NCBI GenBank assembly: GCA_964017185.1
Contig: OZ024869.1
Span: forward strand, 72,418,008 to 72,482,007
Direction of reading: 5' to 3'
DNA from: Rugalucina vietnamica
Lineage: Eukaryota; Mollusca; Bivalvia; Lucinida; Lucinidae
DNA length: 64,000 nt
Below, one piece after another: positions 18,763-29,908 of the stretch. Under the pieces are notes generated by a model. The model worked only from the letters and a program-made list of their open reading frames with translations. It was not told the DNA's origin and ran no database searches. Numbering within the stretch: the stretch's first letter is position 1; the number at the start of each line of letters is the position of its first letter. Position numbers and translations under genes: made by a program.

Positions 18763-18910
18763 TGATGGTTCGGGGGTTATCCCCCGAGAAAATTCTTCGA
18801 CAAGGGAGACGATTTTAATGCATTTTATAGGCTTAATTCTTTTACAACACCAAAAAGAGTTAATAATTATTTCGACCCCTCGGTGAGGGTCATCAGGTGG
18901 TGCCATCAAA

Positions 18911-19230
18911 GTTGTTTGTTTGTTTGTTTGTTTGTTTGTTTGAATTGACGCTTTACGTCCCAGTCAACAGCAATGGTCATGTCGAGACGTTGCCTCCATT
19001 TTATAGGACTTTTACCCTACATTACGATGTCATGACACTCAAAATACGCTTCATAAACAGAACCACCCAACTAAGCCTATAAGGTGGTTTGACTAAACCA
19101 CTTTTCCTGGGCAGGCTCAGCCATGAGCGGTTAACCAGTAATCAGATGGTCGGTCAGTACATTAGAAGCTTTTCCAGGCGGCAGAAGCAGCCCATCTATT
19201 TCTCCTAGGTCCCAATGGGCGGGGGGCCGC
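18911..19230 (+). mobile_element. SINE-like dispersed repeat (family S2) with (TTTG)n
   Basis: A (TTTG)n run (18911-18942) is followed by TTTACGTCCCAGTCAACAGC, ATGTCGAGACGTTGCCTCC and a body ending with CCCATCTATTTCTCCTAGG. The same body is present in reverse at 45040-45390, in degenerate form at about 37500-37790 and as a fragment at 63600-63680. Family S2 has no ORF. Confidence 0.75.
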
Positions 19231-19365
19231 AATCAAAATTAACAGTTGCTGAATGCGACTTGACACAATCACGGTTACTTGCTTCAACTTCAAAGTGTTT
19301 TGTCTTTGATTTGATTTTCAACTGTGAAATACAACTAAAGCTTTACATTTTAGCGTTACACTTTA

Positions 19366-19725
19366 GCCCACCTAAGCCGAATGCTCACAGGTGAGCTTAT
19401 AGGATCCGTTTTTGCTGCAGCAAATATTCTGCTAACTTGACCGAGCCTATGATAGGCAGGCATCCAAAGTCCGTCATCATCGGCGTCCGTCCACAATTTC
19501 AAAGAAGAATATTTCTGAAGCTAGAGGGTCAATCTTGATCAAATACAATGTGAATCATCATTGGATTGGAGATTGACTGCATTATGTTTTGAAACAAATT
19601 GTATCAAAATTGTGGTTTCCATGGCAACCGATAGCTTCCATGGACTTACAAAAAAAAAAAAAAATAAATAAATAAAAAAAAAATAAAAAATAAAAAATAA
19701 ATAAAAATAAAAAAAGAAAAAAAAA
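19366..19725 (+). repeat. R1 repeat, short copy, with A-rich tract
   Basis: AGCCCACCTAAGCCGAATGC and CAGGTGAGCTTATAGGAT start the copy. CGTCCACAATTTCAAAGAAG and TTGTGGTTTCCATGGCAAC match the copy at 57.3 kb. It ends in an A/AAAT-rich low-complexity run (about 19650-19725). Confidence 0.75.
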
Positions 19726-20120
19726 TATTCAAGTCTCCAACCGTGAATTTTAGCAAGATTTGAAAAGTTCCCCGGTTTATCCCGGTAGTCCTGTTCGTTG
19801 CACTGTTTATTTCAGACGATGCGTTCATTCAGTCAGTCAGTTTAAAAAAAATGAGGTAAACACACAGTATGCATCCCTAATTTTTTAATTCTTTACTGAA
19901 ATCTGAGATAAAGATGTATAGTATAGTATATATCTCTGCTGAAATGCGTATTTAATCAAATTTTGCAATTCTTCTCAAGGATGCGGTTTATCAAAGATTA
20001 GGGGCGAACACTAATAAGTTGTCATAAAATGCCTCAAGGTTTCTCAAGGTGTGAAAAGAGAAGTTCTAACACGCGTACTGTAAAAACATTTTAGGGATAT
20101 TCTTGTTTTTAATGACACCT

Positions 20121-20328
20121 GAGCCGCACCACAAGAAAACTATATTTGACCTTTTCAATCAAAACATATGTGCAGCCTAAAAACAGCTTTAGCCAACGCC
20201 CCATCTTTTCACTACTTATTTAGCACAATGCATTTTATATCAAACCTCCAGACATTAACTGTGTCTGCATGTCCTGTCCTGTTTAGGGGCTAATCAGAAA
20301 TCCCGAAGACATTTTTATGACGCGGCTC
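20121..20328 (-). mobile_element. family H hairpin element, degenerate reverse copy
   Basis: GAGCCGCACCACAAGAAAAC begins and GACGCGGCTC ends it, with AGAAATCCCGAAGAC near the right end. The central palindrome has largely decayed. Confidence 0.65.
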
Positions 20329-20329
20329 C

Positions 20330-21649
20330 ATAGTTTGACCATGTGATCGAATAATGCTTGATTGGCTATATCAGAAAAAGGTGTCATTGAATCGGGATAG
20401 GCCCAACAAAAAGAAGACGTTCGACACACCATGTTTTAATGATAACATATTTGACACACGTCAGTGTACCTAAAACGTTTTAGGCCATATCCTTATTGTA
20501 ATCTTCTGTTTTAATGGAACGAGGACATAAAAGTTACAGGAAAAAAAAAAAAAAACATGTAAAATGTAGCAGAGTTGGGAAGGAATAAAAGTCAAAAGAA
20601 AAAAAAAGTCAAAAGAAAATATAAGTCACAAAAAAGAATTACGCTTTATTCGCTACTTCTGGTTAGGTCTAAGGTATTGTTATTTTTCCGTCCACCGTTT
20701 TGATAACAGGCCGTTGCAAGAAAGCGATTTAAGCCATAGAATCCGACCAAGTCAGTCACTAAGAAGTTACCAGTTCTGGCTTTGAAGGATGTTGGCTGAA
20801 TAACTGCAATGTTTAAGCATTTATTTATTTAATGCTAAATACCTGTACGTCCATGGTCAACAGCTAATGAAATGCCGCAACGATCAATTTTCTTAGCCAC
20901 ACCTTTATCCTAGCAGATTGCCTATACTTAGTGCACATTTAAGTACCGATCTTGGATCAAGGGGAGAGGAAGAATGATCATATAAATATGTTCATAAACA
21001 TTGGCAAAGACCAACAATGATCAGAATGCAAACCACTAAAATGACAACCGAGCAGTCACGAAAAAGCAATAATATTCAGAGAAGTATATTGTAGCTTGAA
21101 ACGCTCTAAGAAAAGATATTATTCCTACTTTTGTCCCCAAACCTACTTTGTGCAAGGAAAATAATAGATTCTTAATTTGTCCCGATTCCTACTGTTAGCA
21201 CGGACAATTCCGGAATCGAACAGATTTTTGCACATTTTTAGAAAGACCCATTGACCTTAACACGTTCGGGGTCAGGCTGGTGCATTACAGAGGCTTGAAC
21301 TTTGTAAATTTGCATTGTTGCAACAATGCAAAAAGCAAGTCATAAACTACATGTACATGCACTAGATAGACCAGCGCTCAATGTCGGCAAATTATGGGAA
21401 TAATAATAAATGTATACCAACATGTAACATGTTACACTGAATGCAAAGTGGGCGTCTAAGTCAAGTGAGATAAGTGCTAGCTTCAAAAAAGGCTCATTCA
21501 AAATAATTAAGAAATCCGAAATTATGCATCGAACACGCGACACACTGGTTTACGAGTCCAAAACTGAAGCCAAGAAGACTTCTACAAGCATAATATACAT
21601 GCTTTGAACTAAAATGGGACACTTTTAACAACACAGAAATGTAAATTGT
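20330..21649. other. non-coding stretch
   Basis: AT-rich sequence between two repeat arms. It contains several A-runs (20540-20630) but no supported gene, RNA or clear repeat. Confidence 0.5.
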
Positions 21650-21985
21650 GTAGATACCCTTTCATTTGAAACATTTTTACTAATATTTTGACAACCCTTA
21701 CATTGTCTTTACTTCATCTATGTACAAATAATAATTTGTAAAATATGAAAGTCAACTGGCAGCAGCTATTTTATGTTAAAATTGTTATATCCAGTTGACT
21801 GGCAGCAGCGATTTGTCGTAAAAATGGCTGGTGACAGTCAACTGGCAGCAGCCAATTTAACGTAAAATCGCTATTACCAGTCAACTGGCAGCAGCCAATT
21901 TAACGTAAAATCGCTATTGCCAGTCAACTGGCAGCAGCCATTTTAACGTAAAATCGCTATTACCAGTTAACTGGTAATAGCCACT
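21650..21985 (-). repeat. right arm of the putative 4.9-kb fold-back element
   Basis: This is the inverted counterpart of 17108-17420: 43-bp units read CAGTCAACTGGCAGCAGCC on + and are preceded by the complement of CAAATGAAAGGGTAT and AAGTAAAGACA. The order is a mirror image of the left arm, so the arms are either the ends of one element or two inverted copies. No transposase is visible between them. Confidence 0.75.
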
Positions 21986-22464
21986 CCGTATATTTATTCC
22001 CGTCGGCATTCCCTGATACCTGCGGGTTAGCTATAGTTGGCAAAAATGCTAGCCTTAAAACCCACAGTGATAATACTACTGAGTAGTTGTGTCCGGTTAG
22101 ATTTTCTTTTCATTTTTCCAACTTCTTATTCTCGTGAATAGACCTTCATCTTTCCAGTATAATAAGTAAGTATTCAAAGAGTCGAGAATCACCATGTCTT
22201 CGTTTTCCAGTATGTTTTATAATTATACTATTTTCTGCAATTTCACAAGTTTTGACTGCAAATTGAGTTTACATGCATTTGCATTCGAAAATCGGCATTG
22301 ACCAACACTGGCAGTTTGATTATTCCTTTACTTTGATTCGTTTACTTTTTCTTTCTTTTGGAGACCTCTTATCTCTCTACCTAGTCTCTTAAACTGGCTT
22401 AACGGAGTTTTGTTCATCTTGGTCCGAAATCTAGAAGACAAAATTATACATACAAATGACTGGA

Positions 22465-24408
22465 TTATTTCTGAACCTTTTTAGTTTTTCCGTCTTTTTT
22501 GTTCTCTTTTTTGTTCTTTTTACAGCAACTTGATAAAAACCTCTTGAAGTTCCGCTTGTACCTTGAACTATTGTAAGCGTAGAGAAATGGGTTGATTGCC
22601 GACTTTGACCAAAGCAACCAGGTCAAGGCTTCATACAGGATCTTATCCTGAATGCAGGATTTCCTATTCTCTGGACAGAACACCTGCCAGACGGTAACAA
22701 AGGTGTAAGGGGCCCAGCAAATGAAGAACACCCCAACTAATATCGCTAGGAATCTTGCTGCTTTCTTATCTCTGCGTATCCGTGACGTGACGTTAGACCC
22801 TGTGCTTTCCTTTCGCGGAAGATTAATCGGATCGGGGGCTTTTATTCCACGTTCTCTGATGGCTTGGTCAATATCTACTTCGTTGTAGCTCTTCTCCGCG
22901 CCACTGCTTCGATCATACGACTTTCTTCGCCCTGCCGAATGTTTCCGTTGGTTGACCTGTTCTAAGCCCACGTTCTCTACAGTTTGTCCTCCACCAAACA
23001 ATTTGCTTTTCACACCCGAAAACTTCCTCTTTAGCGTAGATTTTATTTCATTTCGCGACTTGGTTGATTCTATACTGCTTGCTCCACTGATGTGTCCAGT
23101 TTCATCCTCTATACCTTGTGTAGAATCTATAATATTTTCTGTGCTCGGCGAGGAAAACAACTTACTACCGTGCTTTTCCATTACACTCAAAACCGATTTC
23201 ATGATTTCACTTTCATCAGTATCATCCGCACAAGTCAAATTTGCAGAGCCTTCGCCAGCGCTGTCTCGATGTTTGTTCTTAGGACTGCGACGTGTGATCG
23301 TGTCTTCTGTTTCATTGCTTTGGCTAGTTGTTTGCTTGAGGGTAGTTCCCGTATCAATTTGACGTTCTTCTTTGTTGCTTGGTAAATCAATTTCTTCATC
23401 TTGAATAGTCTCAGATGGTACCAATTCCTCTTCGTCATCGTTAAATGCTTGTGTGTCGATTTGATCTGTTCGCTTGTCTAAAACTTTAACGTCGGATGTT
23501 ATTAAGGTGTGCGTCATGAAAATATCACTCTGAATTGGTGTTCCTCCAGCTTGGTCGACTTTTTGTTTCTGGTCTTTCTTTGTTCCGTCTTCTGTCTTGG
23601 CAGTAGCTATAGATTGGTCTAAAACATTCCCTGCTTCTTTTGGACTATTGCTCGCTGTTGCATCTTCTCCTTCAGTCAGAGTTTCTAACGTGTCTGAAGT
23701 TAGACCTGCAGTGTCTTCTTCTGAAACTTTGACTTTCAGAAGAAATTTCCTCAATTTACAGTACAAAACGCTATTGATTATCAAGAGTCCTTTAAAGGGC
23801 ATGAAGAATTCAATGATTGCAGTCGCCAGTAGGTATTCGTATTCGTAAAGGAACTCAACTTCACATACATTGCTATCGACTATAGTACATCCTTTCAGTA
23901 TATCCCAACCAATTATAAATGGTCCCCACAACAAGAAGGCAACAATCCATGTTATCACTATCTTCACGATAGTCCATTTCATCGTGACTTTGGATTCGTA
24001 GCGGTGTCCGTAACGTATTAACAGGTACCTGTCGTAGCTAAGCATTAATATCATCAAAACTGACTCGAAACACAACGTATAGTCAACTACAAGCCAGAAT
24101 TTACAGAATTCTCTGCCAAAATACCAGTTAAATTCCCTTACAGTATACCAAGCGTGGAATGGCATACTGATTAGTCCAATTAAAAGATCTGTGATCGCCA
24201 GATTGAAGATGAATGTGTTATAGACGTTACGAAGACGTTTGTCGATAATGTATGCGGCCACGGTCATGGCGTTACCTATCACGGTAATGATAATAAGCAC
24301 TAACATAGATACACCCAGAATGTAGGGGACGTACTGCTCCATTGGAATTGTTGTCTCTTTATGGAGTACGACATTGGTGTCGTTAGTGCTAGTGTTGCAA
24401 AGCTCCAT
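22465..24408 (-). CDS. class A GPCR, histamine H3-like/aminergic, long third loop
   Basis: Plasma-membrane rhodopsin-class receptor, 647 aa from the ATG at 24408. The frame stays open a little upstream, but TTTGATTTTACAG just before the ATG reads as a splice acceptor, so a 5' UTR exon is likely. Seven membrane segments carry the class A marks: N46 (GNAMTV), D74 in TM2, C102, D109 in WLVVDY of TM3 (the amine-contact aspartate), D126-R127-Y128, W154, P204, CWAP (564-567) and NPFLY (606-610). WLVVDY and WLLWSKSAINP resemble vertebrate H3/H4 receptors. The third intracellular loop is about 325 residues, Ser/Thr- and acid-rich, as in muscarinic and H3-type receptors. N5 and N9 lie in NxT/S-type sites. 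The C-tail is Lys-rich. A paralogue lies at 39.2 kb on +. The natural ligand cannot be told from sequence. Confidence 0.9.
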   Translation of the reverse strand: MELCNTSTNDTNVVLHKETTIPMEQYVPYILGVSMLVLIIITVIGNAMTVAAYIIDKRLRNVYNTFIFNLAITDLLIGLISMPFHAWYTVREFNWYFGREFCKFWLVVDYTLCFESVLMILMLSYDRYLLIRYGHRYESKVTMKWTIVKIVITWIVAFLLWGPFIIGWDILKGCTIVDSNVCEVEFLYEYEYLLATAIIEFFMPFKGLLIINSVLYCKLRKFLLKVKVSEEDTAGLTSDTLETLTEGEDATASNSPKEAGNVLDQSIATAKTEDGTKKDQKQKVDQAGGTPIQSDIFMTHTLITSDVKVLDKRTDQIDTQAFNDDEEELVPSETIQDEEIDLPSNKEERQIDTGTTLKQTTSQSNETEDTITRRSPKNKHRDSAGEGSANLTCADDTDESEIMKSVLSVMEKHGSKLFSSPSTENIIDSTQGIEDETGHISGASSIESTKSRNEIKSTLKRKFSGVKSKLFGGGQTVENVGLEQVNQRKHSAGRRKSYDRSSGAEKSYNEVDIDQAIRERGIKAPDPINLPRKESTGSNVTSRIRRDKKAARFLAILVGVFFICWAPYTFVTVWQVFCPENRKSCIQDKILYEALTWLLWSKSAINPFLYAYNSSRYKRNFKRFLSSCCKKNKKENKKDGKTKKVQK

Positions 24409-25577
24409 ATCTAGGAATAGTGGCTGTAAAATCAAAGTAAAGTACTTTCATTTGTGGAACTCATGAGTTGAAGACTAATTTGTTGGTGACATGTAAGAAA
24501 TATTGCCTGCATGTGTTCTTCGCTTTATATTTCCTTAATACTAAGAAACTGATCTTGTGACAAGTTAAAGTACATGTAGGTTGATGGATTTTTTGCCATG
24601 TATATTATATACACAAGGGATATTTTCATTAATGGTTAAGATTAAAAGTAGCCCATTGGTTTTGTTTTTCAAAATCTTAAACCTATGTCTTGGAAATCCC
24701 GACTTCTTACAGAGCTACGCTGTTGGAGATAAATAAAATAAGCAAAACGTACCTATTTAACTGCTATTCTGGACAGAGCTGTCGCTGGATACAGCCGCTA
24801 GAGCTCTCACCCCATACTCATTTTGATGAACCAATCGTTTGATTAGTGAAGTTGAAGAATCAAGAACATACCTTTCGGAAACACGATATCGCGGACTGGA
24901 CGCGAACAAAACAACACCCATCTTTCTTTATTAAAGTTCTTGTATCTACAGACACTCCATTTGAGGACTATAAATCAAAGGGAAATCCTGCGAGCGAACC
25001 TATCAGCCTTTTACCGAAAACTTAAATCTAGCAGACTCAGGATGCTCATACCTTTAAGAAAGGAAATGCAATATATATTTTTGTTCCGACCGAGCAAAAA
25101 GGAAAGACGATACATGTGCGTGAAACTGGATACACAATACTGGTCCAGTAACCGATATTTTCGTTAATTTCTTTGTCATCATCATGCGGGTTTTGTTACA
25201 TGGAAATATTTCAAATAGTCTGTCATCATGCACTTTATTTCATTGTACATATTGCGCGAGTATGGTAATACATTGCGTGATTCGTATGTATACATGTAGT
25301 AAATTGCCGTTGACGGTATTAGATCTATGACACAGGTGTGCATATCTCTTAAAATACACCCATGACGTCATCCTTTTATAAAAACTGTCCATTATTTTTC
25401 GGGAATGGACAGTTTAGTGTCCATTATTTTTCGCATGAGCTCGTGTGAGCACAAAAGTCATGGTCACCAATGAAGTGTTCATATGTTGTGCGAAGTCTGG
25501 TCAACCGGCTTGCTGTCTAAAGATTAAAAGCGCTTGTTATAACGAAACAAAGGCGCCAGTATATGGTGTATTTTAAG

Positions 25578-25689
25578 TCGGAGAAAGTCCTCGTAAGTAT
25601 CCATTCCTGAAAAATAATGAATCCTCGGCCCCTTCGGGGCCTCGGATCCATTATTTTTCAGGAATGGATACTTACTCGGACTTTCTCCT
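25578..25689. repeat. hairpin with TTCG apex
   Basis: GGAGAAAGTCC and AAGTATCCATTCCTGAAAAA on the left are mirrored on the right. The apex GGCCCCTTCGGGGCC is a perfect stem with C(TTCG)G at its tip. A related half-size copy (CTGTCCATTATTTTTCGGG) lies at 25385-25430. Confidence 0.9.
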
Positions 25690-25807
25690 ATACTTATTAA
25701 CCTATTTATGACGGATGGATTTTCCCGTCGTTAGTCCACAGTCTTGTTTAGGTGAATGCGGAGTGATTTTAAAATTTTGTTCATTTTTAATGAAATTCCT
25801 CTAAGCA

Positions 25808-25876
25808 AACAGAGTAGCCCCAGATGGTACGCCGCGTCCTGCGGCGTCACATCTGGGGCTATACTGTTTGCATATT
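25808..25876. repeat. AGCCCCAGATG hairpin family, copy 1
   Basis: GCAAACAGAGTAGCCCCAGATG is mirrored by CATCTGGGGCTATACTGTTTGC around a GCCGCGTCCTGCGGC centre. Diverged partial copies occur at 30336-30380 and about 44800-44850, each preceded by a similar spacer. Confidence 0.85.
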
Positions 25877-26489
25877 TCCCATAAAAAGACACCAGACTTA
25901 TGTGAGTTAAATCAGAATCCGGGTACAGTCAGTTTAGCTTCTTTTGGTAACTCGAAATGTACATCACACAATGAAGTTATTTATAGTCGGCTGACTTGAT
26001 GATTACATGCATGTATCCGGCATGCTCTGATAAATGCATTAGTACATACTGTACCCCTTGTTGTCGTTTTAGGAAATGACTACACGTATTGCATATGCAT
26101 GCATACGTATGCAAAAAATAACTGGCTTGAGAAATAAGGAGTTTGAAATGAGAAGCTATAAGTTGAAGGATGTTACAGTTGGTAAAATACAAAAACAACT
26201 ACTAGTATACATATAATGTTTCCATGTGACTGCCTTCAAGACTAATTGAATTGAAACAAACAAACTGAAAAAGATTGAAAAGAATGGATTCCATATCACT
26301 TTAGTATTTACATTAGTTTGCTCTGTTTTTAAACTGTCACGTACATTGACATTGGGACCGGACATTTATAGCAAAGATAATTTAGATGTATGATTCTCAT
26401 ACATGTATAAATGTCAATCGCATCCTGTTGCTTTTTAATATCCGAATTTTGGATTTATTTAACTTCAATGAATTACCAGAACGAGATAT

Positions 26490-26490
<1 letters not shown>

Positions 26491-26529
<39 letters not shown>

Positions 26530-26548
26530 TAATAATAATAATAATAAA
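26491..26548 (+). repeat. (AAT)n microsatellite
   Basis: A run of AAT/TAA units with one GAT interruption. Confidence 0.95.
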
Positions 26549-28841
26549 ATGTAGTTTCATATTCTGAAGAAACCAGGAAAAAACTTAATAGTGCGACAAT
26601 GTAAATATTTTACAGGTTTTTTTGAGAGCGTAGAAGACATGGTTGTGGACAGCAAATTATCAGATACATGTACATTTGTACATGTAACAGTCGCCGTCAA
26701 CATTTTTACTGAAAAACAATTATTTAGAAGAAACTGCGGTATGGCCCACTGTTTTCCATCAATATGATTTATTCTTCTTGACCGACCTCACATCAGTGTG
26801 TGTTTGGTCTGAATCTCTCTAGGGTTGTCTTCAGTGTTGAACCATTGATACAACATTACTTTCGACAGGGAATCCTCTAAAAAATACATGTAAGGATGGG
26901 AAAGTGATACAATATCCAGGATCAAGTGTGGTGTCAAACCATGATCATATCATGTAAAGATGAAGAAAATGTATGTGTGTAATTGATAATAACGGTACAT
27001 TCTTGCTTGACGTATTGGGATCATTCATTAAGCAATTTGTTACCCATCAAAACCAGTTAGTATCCTTCACTAAGCAGCCGTGGTGACATCTACATTGACA
27101 GATATTGTCATAACCTATACTATGATATGAAATATATCACTTTTAGTGCGTCGGGCATGAGTATTGTTACAAAAATGATATATTTTACCTGGTAAAATTG
27201 ACGTTGCGTGTCCATCGCGATGACAGACGTAGCTTACGTATAAATAACAAAACGTTACTGGAAAAAATATTGGACACGGATACTATAGGCCAACTTTTGT
27301 CATTTTAAACATGTAAGTTTTTTTTATATGTTATAATTGTTTCTGCATAAAAATTTTAGAGAGATAAAATATTGATTTTGTTTTAAATAACGTTGACTTG
27401 GTTATTTTGGATTTCTAATCGTTGATGAATAAGACCATCCGACGTAAAATTAGCATTTAAGAGAAGAATTCGGAACACTCAATATGTTCTGTATATTTGA
27501 GTTTAATTACTTTCTGACTCAGTTTAGTTGAAAATACGTAAACGGCTTAACGTTTTCTATTTTTCATGAAGTTGTTAGCAAACCAGTATGTTTAGATACT
27601 TTTAGTAGTTACTTTAGATTTGGATGACGAAGCCGTATCTAGAATTGAATTTACAATTACAATTTATTTTATGTGCGGCGTGCTGCATGTTGCACACATA
27701 CCACTACAGTGACTGATTAATCGAGCATTCCATAAATCACTCTTGTCATTTACTTGCACGTGTATGTTGGCGTTGCGTTTTAAAGTGATATTTAACTTGA
27801 AGCATCTTTATGACTTTCATTGAGGAAAATATTAATTTGCTTTCGTGTCTTTTTCTTGTTGTTGTTGCTCCTGCAGCTGCGTTATGTACTTGAAACAGGC
27901 TCACCATTATTTTTTGTCTATGATTGGCTTCGTCAAACCGAATTTAAATTTGTTTAAATAACCACATGGATTTGGTTCGGCGGAAAACATAAAGAGGTCC
28001 ATCTTTGATACTTGGATAAGTCGCACATTTCATAATAAAGCCTTCGGTTGTTGCATTAATGATGACATAAATTGTCAGACTCGCAAATGATTTAACTAAC
28101 ACCTTTCCACATACCAGTCGCCAATACTCGGAAATATATATGTACTTAATGATTGATTTCATTTGTTATCTTTGTCTTGGAAGCAAGGCACTTGCCATAT
28201 AGAAATATAGCAATTGTATATTTCTCGCATAGGAGGCAGCACTTTTTGTGTTTGTGACCAGTGAGTGATACAAGATTGCTAAAGGCAACATGTAGTACTC
28301 AGTAGCATTCGACTGCATGCCAAGTAAGAGATAGAAATGAAGCGAAGCAGTTCTATCAAATGCACCCAGTTTGTAAAGGGTTATATTCTTATGTCATTAG
28401 TCTTATCACCGATTATTACCCCCTGCAGAGAAATGATAATACCCTAGCTCATTATGACAGTGTTCTTATCTATGGTCCATATTGCACCAGCAGGGGTCAA
28501 AAATGCAAACAATGCAAAAAATAAAATAAAATAAATAAAATAGATATATTAAAATAAGAAAAAAAAAATGCAATAAACAATGATATCATAAATGCTACTG
28601 TAGAAGCTACACCTAACACGTTATTTTCTTAATGCGTCTTTGGGAGTAGCTTTGTGGTTGTTTCAATTTCGTTTCTTAATTCATTCCGGTGGACTTAAAC
28701 ACGCTCGTAGGTAAGTTTCTTTCAGCTTTCCAAAAACAAATATTTGACTCAGCTATGCTCTAAATGAAACATATCTAAGTGTAAACCTATACAGTTCCAC
28801 GTATAACGTATTCATCTACATCTATAACTTTTTCATAAAAT

Positions 28842-28915
28842 AATAAACGCTTCCTTGAAAATATTTTATCTATATATTATTTAGAAGATAAAATATTTTC
28901 AAGGAAGCGTTTATT
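28842..28915. repeat. perfect 30-bp-arm hairpin
   Basis: 28842-28871 and 28886-28915 are exact reverse complements around a 14-base AT-rich loop. It lies 40 bp left of the mariner-like element. Confidence 0.9.
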
Positions 28916-28954
28916 AATATTTAAAAACTGTATGCACTTATAATATTACATGTA

Positions 28955-29908
28955 CGAGGGTCATTCAGGAATTAATGACAATGATTCCATTAAACTTTAT
29001 TCTTAACACTTGTGTGCTTCTCATATACTAATAACCAAATTTGAAGATGTATGCCATTCAATGGTTCCTCCAAAAGTTCGCTAAGATGCCAGTTCTGTGG
29101 TTGCTAGGCAACCAAATAATACAAGGTAAATGAGCTTGGACGCGGCATACTGTTGTTTATAAAAGCTAGTACTTGCCTGGATGGAAGACCAGTATCTTAG
29201 ATATGTTAACAACATTTCATGAGGATTAAATACGTGGTTGTTGTTAGCATGACTGTTAATGATATTGATCACAGTGACACTGTACACAGAGTTTCAAAAT
29301 GAATCAGCACCGTCTCCAGTTCAAATTTAACTGTATCAAATCTAGCTAGTCTTTTTAAAATCTAATACTTGTTCCACAACAGTCTCAGATTTTTGAATTT
29401 TTGTGTTTGTTAAGAAGCCATAGGAATACCTTTAAGATTAAACACATCACTAGCTGTTGGAATTTATTTGATTGTTTCATTATTTGGTTTAAAACACACT
29501 GTTAGGCTCAGAATGGGTTTATTTTGTCCTGTTCTGCTGTTGCTTAGCAACCACGCGTGTTGCAAAATGAGGAAATTGACATAAATGCTATGGTTGCACT
29601 TGCTGACCTCTAGTGCTTTCATTAATCATCAAACATAATTGATAAGACTGTCCTAGCAACAATCCTACATGTTTTACTTACTCTACCCCCATACAAAAAT
29701 AAGTAAAAAATGACTTTTTCGCGTCCATGGACACTTCAGGAGCCATATTGAAATTAGCATAACGTCAAATCTAGACATGATAAAAGCACAAAATTTTCAG
29801 CACGAATGCACAATATATGTGTCCACATGTAACATATCAAATAAAGCTGAGCTTAATTATACTTTCGGAGATATGGATCCATTGTCATTAATTCTTGAAT
29901 GACCCCCG
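28955..29908. mobile_element. mariner-like non-autonomous element
   Basis: The left end CGAGGGTCATTCAGGAATTA is mirrored on the right by the complement of CGGGGGTCATTCAAGAATTA, for about 34 bp with few mismatches. TA flanks both sides (28953-28954 and 29909-29910). Starting with CGAGGGT and inserting at TA is typical of Tc1/mariner elements. At 954 bp it is shorter than an autonomous mariner, and no frame inside resembles a DDE/D transposase. Confidence 0.85.

Larger units (their letters stand above)
24409..28841. other. non-coding stretch upstream of the GPCR
   Basis: This probably contains the receptor's 5' UTR exon and promoter, but neither can be placed. Hairpins at 25385-25430, 25578-25689 and 25808-25876 and a trinucleotide repeat at 26491-26548 are listed separately where clear. 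The rest is AT-rich with no supported gene. Confidence 0.5.

Noticed and set aside
18578-18909. Ser-Leu-rich and Arg-Glu-rich frames
   Set aside because: Both derive from the (CT)n microsatellite read on either strand.
17108-21985. CRISPR-like array
   Set aside because: The 43-bp units are contiguous with no unique spacers, are mirrored on the other side of a 4.5-kb interval, and lie in animal DNA.
22952-23438. Frames antisense or offset to GPCR 1's third loop
   Set aside because: The loop codes low-complexity Ser/Thr/Asp-rich sequence, which leaves other frames open by chance.
22465-24435. Receptor start at 24435
   Set aside because: That codon is TTG and lies within a TTTGATTTTACAG splice-acceptor-like sequence; the ATG at 24408 is the first methionine.
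29081-29287. Possible transposase of the mariner-like element
   Set aside because: The 68-residue frame has no DDE/D or helix-turn-helix motif.
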